DNA of 64,000 bases from positions 333,853 to 397,852 of the forward strand of contig CAJNOP010000017.1 of assembly GCA_905250075.1 (NCBI GenBank), given 5' to 3'. The DNA is from Rotaria sp. Silwood1 (Eukaryota > Rotifera > Eurotatoria > Philodinida > Philodinidae). Positions within the stretch are counted from its first letter, which is position 1; each line of letters begins with the position of its first letter. The notes below the pieces were generated by a model that saw nothing but the letters and a program-made list of their open reading frames with translations, made no database searches and was not told the DNA's origin. This document shows, in pieces, positions 34,101-43,697 of this stretch. The translations under genes and the position numbers were made by a program.

Positions 34101-35233
34101 CGAAGAAATCAAAACTTAAGAAAAAAAACGTTTAGATATGTTCATATTTCATGATCTCATCAAAATCACCATTTGTGAACAAAAAAAGATTATTTGCTCG
34201 AACTAATCATGTCACGATTTGGAAAGTGTTTCTTATAGTATATTGAATAACTCAAGAAAACAAAGAGCTCGCTATTAATCCAGATCAAAAAATTAAGAAA
34301 TTCGTAAAAATTTGCGTTGCTAGCCAAATTTCGTGTTTAAATGAATAAGGATTTTAAACACAGCAAAACTACAAAACTAGTAAAAATAACTATAATAACT
34401 AATCCAAACATGTAAATTTTGCAAGAATAGACACATTTTAATGAAATTTGAATGTATTTTCCTAAGCTAGTATCGTGTGCCTATCTGTGTACTTAGTTAT
34501 TGGAACTAGATCAAATTAATGCGGAGTTTTTATCTGAACATTTCGTGGTTATTGGCAAAATATTGAGAAGAATTCTGAGTTGAATTTGAGATGTTTTTGT
34601 TTTCGTTCAGTATTTTTATTCATCACGTATTTTATTATTGATGGAACAAAAATTAGGGTGATACATATATCTCTAAGACGTAGAGAAGTGTGAGTTATTC
34701 CAGAACTAGAGTCGAGCGTAAAGTTTAATTTATTGTCGATTCCTTGTCTCTTAGCAAGAGTGTGGACTCAAAGTTCTTGAGAGACGTGATGACAAAAATG
34801 GCGACATATTGTGTAGATGTATTCCAAAGTTTCGAATTCTATCTGTAATAAAGATGCAGTGGAACATGAAAGAATGAGACAGACTAAAAATAAATTTTAG
34901 AGGGCAGAAAAAAAGTTATATTCATAGTAGTTGTTTTTTTGATAGATGGAGATAGTTATCGGGTATTTGATTTATCAGTTGTGGAACAATTTTTGTCTAA
35001 TTGAATATAATTTATAAAATTTTTTATGAACATTAAATTGTAGTTTATATATAATATTTTCAATTAATTTATTTTTCATTCGTCAATCACTTATATCCTC
35101 ATTATATGTGTTCCTGTATTGGGAGTGTTATTTATTTATTTTTTTCTTTCTTTTCATTTTAATACGGCAATAATCATTTTTTTCTCTTCAATATTTAGAT
35201 TATTATATCAACAAAACTATTTTTTACGAAAAA
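31130..35233. other. intergenic between divergent SUGT1 and FET-like genes
   Basis: No coding exon is supported in these 4.1 kb. A large near-perfect palindrome lies at 31945-32418. The two genes are transcribed away from each other, so both promoters lie here, but no distinct element is recognised. Confidence 0.5.
31945..32418. repeat. well-preserved foldback element (two 213-bp arms, 48-bp loop)
   Basis: The left arm 31945-32157 begins ctaacaatgcaagagtttgt. The right arm 32206-32418, read on the other strand, begins cttacaatgaaagagtttgt. Both continue with gctcag.ggttgacca.., cgggtcaaacgatcgctttc, aaatatgagct and aaggacaaaacatagt, differing at only a few positions. The loop is about 48 bp. 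No coding content. High arm similarity marks the youngest foldback in the window. Confidence 0.9.
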
Positions 35234-37148
35234 ATGTCCAGCTACGGTCGAGATTCCGGTGGTGGCAGCGATGAGTGAGATTTAATTAATAAAATTCATA
35301 TTTCTTTAATATATATATGTATATATAGACATGGTGGTGGTTATTCAAATGATGATTATTCAGGACGCGGTGGTAATGATCGAAATAATTCTGATAGCAA
35401 TAGGTGATTGTTTTCAAATATAAAAAAGTTGATTGAATCTATATTTGTGTATTAATATTGTTAGCGAACAAAAACGAAATTATTCCGATCATAATTCACG
35501 TGGTGGAGGAGGTGGAGGTAAGAAAATCTTTGTCGACTCTTGTATGTCGGTTTTTGAACTTCAAAAATTGACAATTCATACAGGATGATAAATGGTGGCA
35601 GCACACACTTTGTCCTCTCTGCAGGTTATGGAAGCGGAGGCGGTGGTTACAATCGTGGACGAAATGATAACGATGACAGTGGAAGTAGTGGCCACAATCG
35701 TCGAAATGATTATCACAGTAATAATAATGATAGTTATGGCGGTGGTGGTGGTGGATATAATCGCGGTCGAAATAATTATCAGACTAATAGTAGTGGCAGT
35801 GGTGGTGGTGATGATTCTCGTATGGAAACACAACGTGATACAATTTTTATTCAAAATTTACCACGAAATGTCACTGCGTCAGAACTTAAAGATGTTTTTA
35901 GTCAAATTGGAATGATTAAAGTAGAATATTGAATTTTTCTTTTCCATAGTTGTCAGTGTGTTTTTTTCTTTTCAATAGATTGATAAAAAGACAGGTACAC
36001 CAAAAATTTGGATTTACAAAGATAAAGCAACCGGCGAAGGTAAAGGTGAAGCAACGATTACTTATGACGATGAAGAAGCAGCACAAGCTGCTATCAATTG
36101 GTATCATGGTAAGAATCTGTTATTATTTTGTGATTAATCATATTTATTTATTATTTGATTACGAATAGGAAAGGAAGTTCTCTCTAATATCGTCCAAATC
36201 TCTTTGGCTACTCGACGTGCTTCAGCATTTGGTGGCCGTGGTGGTTCACGAGGTCGTGGTGGATTCCGTGGTCGAGGTAAGAAGAAAATTATATATGGTT
36301 TCTTTTTAATATTTATTATTTTAGGAGGTGGCGGCGGCGGCGGTGGTGGTAGTGATCATGGTGGCTACCGTGGTCGCGGTAAGTATCTTATGAAGAAACA
36401 TATTCAACTGCTAATTGCTGATCGAAGTAGTATTTTACTCATAAGTAGGACTCAGTCAGACTAGAAAAACTCTGAAAGAACTTTCTTCATAAACGTTCCT
36501 TATGGAGTTATGACCGTTCTTTTAGATTTATAATAAGATGTTCATAGAAAAATAAAAAAGAGGATTTCTCACTGAAAATTTCATCCATAAATAGATCCGT
36601 TAACCCTTAGAATATCTTGAAAGTTTATGTCAGAACGAATAGTTCCTTTTCAGTACATTGAATACTAAAGAAAGTTGGCTTTATGACTTTGTCGTGATAT
36701 GATTGTTTTCTTTTGTATATTCAATATATTGAGAAGGAACCATGCGTTGTGGGTGAATCTTTCGGTATATTTTACCGATGAAAAGACCTGTTTATAGAAA
36801 TTTTCAAGTGAAAAATCCTTTTCAATTTTTCTATGAAGATCTTACGTAAACCAAAAACCTAATAAAACAGTCAAGAAATCATAAAAAAAGTCTATGGAAA
36901 GAAATCTTTTCAGATTTTTTTCTTGTATCATTGAGTCCTACTTATGAGTACACTGTCATTTCTACAGGCAATTAGCAGTTGGATATGTTCTCTCATTAGA
37001 ATTTTCAATCTATCCTACTTACTTGTATTCACTCATAGGTGGAGATCGTGGCAGTGATTATCGAAGTGGTGGTGGTGGTGAATATCGAGGTAGTGGTCGT
37101 GGCGCAAGTCATGGTTCGAGTAGAGACAATCGTTCTAATCCATATTAA
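35234..37148 (+). CDS. FET-family-like RNA-binding protein (RRM, RGG, PY-NLS)
   Basis: Eight exons join from the ATG at 35234 (MSSYGRDSGGGSDEHGGGYS) to the TAA at 37146-37148. The N-terminus is Gly/Asn/Ser/Asp-rich low-complexity sequence with YNRGR repeats. The RRM spans ETQRDTIFIQNLPRNVTASE through FSQIGMIKIDKKTGTPKIW to KATGEGKGEATITYDDEEAA and ends SLATRRA. The motifs QIGxIKxxKKTG, KGEATxxxDD and ATRRA are typical of FUS/EWS/TAF15 and fly Cabeza. RGG/RG repeats follow, and the C-terminus SSRDNRSNPY has the R-x(n)-PY form of the nuclear-import signal. The RanBP2-type zinc finger usual between the RGG blocks is not seen. The last intron (about 660 nt) is nearly filled by a foldback. Expected role: nuclear RNA processing and transcription, with phase-separating low-complexity tails. 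Confidence 0.85.
36392..36993. repeat. foldback element inside the last intron of the FET-like gene
   Basis: The left arm gaagaaacatattcaactgc taattgctg..actcataagtaggactca matches the reverse complement of the right arm, gaacatatccaactgctaat tgcctg..actcataagtaggactca. Inner pairing continues (aagatgttcatagaaaaata with aagatcttcatagaaaaatt; ctgaaaatttc with cttgaaaatttc). The whole ~600 bp is an imperfect palindrome with no coding capacity. Confidence 0.8.
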
Positions 37149-37517
37149 AAACCGAGGTATTTGAGTTTATGATTGCGTTGTCTGAATAAAACAATGACAG
37201 ACATTTGCTACCACATGTGCACAGCGTACTGATGTCTTTTGTTCTTTTTTTCTTTTATTGTTTGTTTTTTTCTATTGCTGCTCTAAGCTTTCTCTTTTTC
37301 ATATATATCTTTGTCTTATGCGTTCAAAATACAAGATACAGACAGCAACAATCTACGTCGTTATGACTTGTATTTTTCTTTTTCTATATATGTAAATGTG
37401 TATGTATGTCTGTGTGTGTTTGACAACAAAATTAAAAAGAAGGAGAAAGAAAAAGAGGAATATATATCTAAATTGATTGCTTGATTGATTGCTTTTTTTT
37501 GTCTTATAATGTTGCAG

Positions 37518-39672
37518 ATGACGTTAAGAACATTAATTTATGGTGCTAGACAAATTGTTACGGTAACTCGTCATAATGATGAAAAATTTCTATGTGGAAA
37601 AGATATGCAAGCTATTGGAATAATAAAATCGGAAGCAGGTGGTTTAAGTTTAATGATTGAAAAGTGAGGAGAAAAAGCTTGTCTAATAAAAAGTAGGTGA
37701 AGGGTTTTCTAATTCTTACTAATCTTATTACTATCTAAAATAAAATAATGAAGAAGTTAGAAATAATTGCTAAATATTGATATACATTTTTATTCTACTA
37801 TAGTGAAAATATTGTCGCCATTGGAACTGATGATGATATTGCTCGAGAATTTGAAGGAATGGAAGTAGATAAAAAGATTGATGCATCTGGATGTTGTATT
37901 CTACCAGGTTAGATGCGAAGTTAAAATTTATTTATCAAAATGATTATAAATATTTATTTGTTAAGGTTTTGTTGATGCACATACACATCCAATATGGGCA
38001 GGTGATCGAGTTCATGAATACGCGAAAAAAGTATTTATCTGTAGATCTTTTTTTTTCTCACCATCGAATTGTCTATCGTGGTGTAAAATAGTTGGCAGGT
38101 GCTACTTATATGGAAATTATGCGTGAAGGTGGTGGTATTGGTTTTACAGTTGAACAAACAAAATTAGCTACAGATAAAGAACTTCTTGTTTCGTTGGTTG
38201 CTCGTTTGAAACGTATGCTTCATGCTGGTAAGTCTTCATTTCTTTTGAACATTTCTCTATTGTTCGATTATTAGGTACGACCCATGTTGAATGTAAAACA
38301 GGCTATGGACTTGAATGGCCTGATGAATCACGTCTGTTAAAACTTCTTGAACAAGCTCGTTCACATATACCTATCGGTATATCTATTACATATTGTGCAG
38401 CACATGCAGTTCCTAAGTATGAAAGATGAAAATGATTCTTGGATTGATTAAATTCAAATGTTTTATTTAGAAATAAAACAGCCGAAGATATGACAGAAGA
38501 TATTGTAAATAAACAAATAAAAGCATTGAAAAAATTAATTGATAATAAAGAAATAAATGTTAATGATATTGATGTTTTTTGTGAAAAAGGTAAGTTTTAT
38601 TTAAACAGATATTAGATGTGGTACAGGAATTGAACTTATTAACAGCTATAAAAAAAATTCATATTTCCTTTAATTAGTTACTACATTCCGTAATGCTGAG
38701 GAGGACAACATAATACTTAGGATGTAGAATGTCGATTTTCTCTTCAGCCACAGTCGCAATCACACGCCATGCACTAACATTAGACAGGTTCTCATTCATG
38801 CCTACCCAATCTACACCATCTTACTTCACAGTGCATCTTAATGAAAATGCATATTGCTTAATATTATGGAATTATTCTGTTAGATTATTTACAAATGTGA
38901 AATTGTTGATTAGGTGTGTATGATATTGAACAAAGTCGTCGAATACTTCTTGCTGGTAAACAAATCGGACTTGGAATAAATTTTCATGGTGATGAACTTA
39001 ATTATACAGGTTCAGCTGAAGTAGGTTGTTTCTTTGTTTGTTTTGTGTTGAGATTTTTTATTTGTTTTTTTTTGAATAGATGGGAGCTGAAATTGGTGCA
39101 CGAGCTATTAGTCATTTAGAATGTATTTCTGATGAAGGTATTCATGCTATGGCCAATGCAAAGACAATTGCGGTTATTCTACCTCATACCGGATATATAT
39201 TAAGAATTAAGATGCCACCTGTACGACAGATGATTGATGCTGGAGTACCAGTAGCTTTAGGAACAGATGCAAACCCGAATGCTTTTTCATCAGCTATGGT
39301 CTGTTGGTTGTGTTCATGATTCGGATGAAAAATTTCGTTTTTCATTTGCTTATTTTTCTAGCCTATATCAATGAATTTGGCTTGTATTTTATGTCACATG
39401 AGTTTAGAAGAAGCATTAGCAGCTGCAACAATCAATAGTGCTGCTGCATTGGGCATATCGGACAAATATGGATCACTTGAAGTAGGAAAAAAGGCAGATC
39501 TGATTATATGTCGATGTCCATCGTAAGATACTGACTCATCTGTCTCTTTTTTTTTTCAATTCCTTTTCATTTGTTTAGATGGGAACACATTATTTATCAA
39601 TTTGGTGATCATACTCATCTAATTCGTTATGTACTCAAACATGGTGTAGTTGTGTATACAAAAAGTGCATAA
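37518..39672 (+). CDS. AMDHD1: imidazolonepropionase (histidine degradation)
   Basis: About ten exons join from the ATG at 37518 (MTLRTLIYGARQIVTVTRHN) to the TAA at 39670-39672, giving about 430 residues, the family's usual size. This is an amidohydrolase that opens the ring of 4-imidazolone-5-propionate to N-formimino-L-glutamate, the third step of histidine breakdown in the cytosol. Visible metal and active-site motifs, in order: FVDAHTHPIWAGDR (HxH), GGGIGFT, TTHVECKTGYGL, AAHAVP, NFHGDELN, ISHLE, and GTDANPN near the C-terminus. An N-terminal GIIKSEAGG and the late NSAAALGISDKYGSLEVGKK-type block are typical of HutI/AMDHD1. The ATG is preceded by tgttgcag, which could be an acceptor of a 5' UTR intron. 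Introns are mostly 45-130 nt; one of about 340 nt precedes the exon starting VYDIEQSRR. It looks functional. Confidence 0.92.
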
Positions 39673-41557
39673 TTATCATTACTCATTTTTAATTAATTAA
39701 TAAGGACTAATTATTATAGCGTAGTAGTTTATTCGATAATATTAAATATATTTTATGCATCGCTTGTATTTTTTTTCTGAATATGCTGCCTAGCTTTAAT
39801 TTTATAAGAAAATAGTCAAGTTCTATAATTCTGCTAATAAATAACTAGTTTATAATAGTAATTATATAGTAAAGTACATAGTTGTTCAGTGTCTTTATTT
39901 ATCATTCAAATGATCTACAAGTATTTTTATTCTCGTATAGAGTAAAATATCAATCTTTTTTAAATACTTTTGTTCATGATGATAGATCTTTTTACATTGG
40001 AAAACCAATATGATTATACGAACAATCATGGATAAGATTTTAATTCTTTGATATTATTTATCATTGATGATTTACTATTTTTTCGAAAGACACTGAAGTG
40101 TTCAGTTTTTATCATAGGAAGCTGCAGCGAAATTTCTATCCCTCAAAATATATCTGACTTTTCACAAATAGACTAAAATTTAACAGATTTCTGAAAGAAA
40201 TGTCGATTATACTACCATAGTTTTCAAAAATCTTTCATGATTCTTTTTTAAAGTTTCTAGTTTTTGAAAAGACTACTTTTTTTATTGGTATCAGCATTGT
40301 ATAAACATTCTTATGTAGTTTCAGCACGACAAATAGTGTTACCTTACGTCATCTGCTACCTGCTTTAAAAAATATCACTGGAATATTTTTTTTTTTCTCG
40401 GAATATGGTTTTCAATTAGAAAAATTGAACCGGATCCCACCCATTTCAAAATAGAACCAATATTCTTTTTGTTTAAAAGGCTTCAACAAGTATACTTTTG
40501 TCCGAGCAGGTTTTTTTTATCCTTGATTTCTGTATCGAGGAAAACGAGATTTAATGCTTTGGAGTAACATTTCTTTTTCGCTTATTTGAACACCCTATAA
40601 CTAACAAGATCATAGAAAATGAATCAAAACACATTTCCATATTCTGCTCGGATAATAACTGCATGGTAGATATTGGCTTTCATTTAAAATTAACATATGC
40701 TCTCGATGTCTGGTAGTCATAAAGTTATAACGATTCACCTTAAATTCATAGATGGACTATGAATAAATTAAAGTTTCGTTCTAATTTAGTGTATTGAGCT
40801 GAAGCTTTCACGAAAAGCGTTTCTCACTGGAGCCACTCTTTCCTGATAACTTCAGCTCAAATAAACCCTTCTCAGTCGTAAACATATTCTGAAGAGTGAT
40901 CCTTGAGTGAAATACTCTTCTATGCAAATATGTTTTAAATTAAAGAAATGAAATTTCTGAATGAATAGATCTTTTCAATTTTTTTTATTACTTGATCTTT
41001 AAGTAGTTTACGATGCATGCTTTGTCTCATACCTTTAGTACGATTTCCTAATAAAAGAACCTGAAAATTTCAAGTTGCATTTATAGGTTATTTTATTCTA
41101 AAAGTATGATAGAATTAGATGAAATAAGACAAGATCGACTATTCCTTTTAGTTGTTAATAAAATTACATTAGACTAAGCAAACAATGATGTTAAAAAAAC
41201 TAACCGATGTTTTCATATTCTTCTTACTCTTTGAAACTAGTATATCTTACAAGATATGTTGTTCGTAATAAACAAAGAACGACTTAGAAAGTAGCTTTTT
41301 ATTTTTCAAATAAACTATGAGAAAAGCAGTGTTACAATATTTCTGCATAGGAAGATACTTTTTCATCAATTTATATAGTTTTAAGATAATGAGATTTGTT
41401 TGACTTGTCGTACAATCACTGATTACAAAAAAAAAATGAAATACTTTGTTTTAATATGAAACATAAAAACTTAAATAAATCGCAATCAAACATCATCAAA
41501 AAAAAAAATTCTATCGTATCTGACTACAAATTAGTAAATTGTAAAAGTTTGTTGCTC
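39673..41557. other. intergenic between convergent genes
   Basis: About 1.9 kb between the 3' ends of AMDHD1 (plus) and the minus-strand gene at 41558. No coding exon is seen. A hairpin pair, gagctgaag/cttcagctc, lies at about 40796-40859. Confidence 0.5.
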
Positions 41558-42393
41558 TCAGCTATAAATTGATAATGGCACAAGCGTCTCATGAGTTACA
41601 TTAATCATTAATCTTCTTGGCGGTCGTCGAATAACAGACGCATCTATTCGCATCTTCGCTCTATTTAATAATCGGTCAGCTGTTGCTAAAGTTGGGGCAT
41701 CACCATTGGTCCTATTAGTACGAATAGCGGGTAGTGTTGTTTTTGTTTCAAATGGTATTTGAAATTCTGAAGATTTCTCCATCGAATTTTGTAATACAAG
41801 TTGTTCCGATGGTAATAACTCACTACTTCGTAAATAATGGATAACGCTTGGTACTAAAATATTCATTATTTCAAATTTATACACTAAATAAAAGGAAATA
41901 AATTGACCTAAGAATTTCTTCCATCCCTGAATATTTGGTGTTTCAATATGAACAGCATTCGCTGGTATAAATTCAGGACAACATTCTTCTTTTGTTGTAA
42001 TACTTTCGTTTGCATGAGCAACAGATCGTCTGCGTGGTGTATATGGATCTTTTGTCATTGATTTTTTGATTTTTTCTCGAGTAAAAAGTTGTTCATATTC
42101 AGGTTTCCATGGGTGATATTGAACAGGTGGATAAGAATTTTCGGATACTTCGATAACAGTTCGTACACCTATAGTTTTTGATTGAGTCGAACGAAGAGGA
42201 GACAATGATCTTAATAGAGTTGAATCGATGTAAGTCCAAGAATAAGTAAAAAAGATAATTACCCTGGTTTTCTAATTGAACGTTGTGCATTTGCATTGCC
42301 AGAATATAAGGAACCTGAGACACTAGATGGTTTAGAGGATGAAAAATTTTTGATACGTTTCGATTTAGACGAATTAGCAGGTTTTTTCAACAT
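41558..42393 (-). CDS. unrecognised protein, basic and Ser/Pro-rich
   Basis: The main exon is a 200-codon open frame ending at 41558. A first exon starts at the ATG at 42393 (MLKKPANSSKSKRIKNFSSS) and ends with SIRKPG. A donor (gtaattatc) and the acceptor ctatag before GVRTVIEVSENS join them in frame (intron about 97 nt), giving about 245 residues. Visible features are a Lys/Ser-rich start, YHPWKPEYEQLFTREKIKKS, an Arg-rich patch (TPRRRSVAHA), a mildly hydrophobic middle (FISFYLVYKFEIMNILV) and a basic C-terminus (RRPPRRLMINVTHE). There is no signal peptide and no known domain. A cytoskeletal or ciliary role is possible but only a guess. The long frame and in-frame splice support a real gene. 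Confidence 0.65.
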
Positions 42394-43158
42394 TACACTA
42401 CTATCTTAACAAAAATATGATCAACAACACAACGGTAGCTGTGCTTTTTTTATTTGTCGGCAAAAATGAAAGAGAATGAGATGTTGAAGAGGTACAATAT
42501 TTTTTCCACTTGAGCGTGTGGAACACTACTAATGAGAGAACGAGGGAAGAAACACTTGTCTATATGTCATCTATTTTTTTCAGCTCGATACACTTCTATA
42601 CTTGACACACCTGAGATTGCTTCGATTTATAATCTAGCACTTACAATTGTGATCATCACAAACTAAACTGTTCTTGTTATTTTAAATCTGTTCCGTTGTT
42701 TTAGCTGACACTTTTATTTTTATAAGAAACGAAAAGTTTAAAAGCAATCTACTTTTCTTTTACTCTCATCACTTTTGAATAGAAAAAAAAAACATTCTAT
42801 CGATTAATCGCTCATCAAAGTAACATCTATGTGCTGACTTAACACAAAAAAGTCGTGGAAGCATGAGGTACGAAAATAATCTCTTCAGAAAAAAAGTACT
42901 TAAATAAAATCATCGTGGATCATATCTTCTATTAAATAATGTATTTTCGATTACATTGAAAACAACTCATCGAAGTCGTCGGATATAAATAAATATCGAT
43001 AGAAATCATCTTGTTGTTGTTAATGAATATTTGGAAAAAAGTTTATAACTTAATTGATGTGTTCTTTTCTCTCGATGAAACTCATGTAAAATTATTGATG
43101 ATGTTTAATTGATGCGATCGAATTAACTAACATGTGTCTGTATAAAAAAATCATCAAC
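42394..43158. other. intergenic between divergent genes
   Basis: No coding exon is supported. It separates the minus-strand gene at 42393 from the plus-strand small gene at 43159 and so should hold two promoters; nothing specific is recognised. Confidence 0.45.
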
Positions 43159-43567
43159 ATGAAATTCAAGTTTATCGAGTATTTATTTTTAATAATGTCA
43201 TCATCTATACAAATGGTAATTTTTTTATTTTTCTTCATTAGATAGATAGGAAAAAACTCTTTTTTTTTTGTTCAGATGACAAAAGAACACAAACAAGAAT
43301 ATCTTGCATTGATTATTAGACAAAAAACTGCAGCACTTGAACGAAACAAACAAAGATCACACAGATACATAGCAACTCGTCAAAATGAAGAAGAACTATT
43401 AAGGTAAAAATTATATCTTGAATTTTTCATGAAATCTTTTTTTTTTTTATTATTTTAGTCTTTCTAATCACCCAATATGTAAACCAAAGAAATTAAAAAC
43501 TGAAGAAGCAGTACCCATGACAGATGAAGATTTTCTTATTGCAGAACTCAATGGTCATTTTCAATAA
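43159..43567 (+). CDS. small unrecognised protein
   Basis: Three exons (ending at 43215; starting at 43276; and the exon starting SLSNHPIC) give about 98 residues and stop at a TAA followed by TAG. Starting at 43159 gives MKFKFIEYLFLIMSSSIQ, which looks like a signal peptide. A second possible start at 43276 (MTKEHKQEYLALIIRQKTAA) would give a basic, soluble protein instead. The middle is Arg/Lys/Gln-rich and the end is acidic (PMTDEDFLIAELNGHFQ). A polyadenylation-like aataaa follows at about 43637. It is only about 130 bp upstream of the metalloprotease on the same strand and could in principle be its missing prodomain, but two stop codons separate them. Family unknown. Confidence 0.5.
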
Positions 43568-43697
43568 TAGAAACATATATACTATATAAAAACTTTGCGT
43601 CATATAAATGTAATATAGTGCGCGTAATAATAATAATAAATAAAACTAAAAAATTATTATCTTTAAGTTAACAACATTTTTCTTATACTTAAGTTTT

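Noticed and set aside
35576..35915. Antisense and shifted frames over the FET-like gene rich in Ile/Thr or Val/Ile
   Set aside because: Shadows of the Gly/Asn-rich exon; the RRM frame is the real one.
39673..41557. A possible long foldback between the convergent genes
   Set aside because: Only a short hairpin (gagctgaag/cttcagctc) could be matched; the remaining sequence does not pair by eye.
41870..41910. A 24-nt mini-intron (gtcaatttatttcc..tttag) in the gene at 41558
   Set aside because: Too short for splicing here, and the frame stays open through it.
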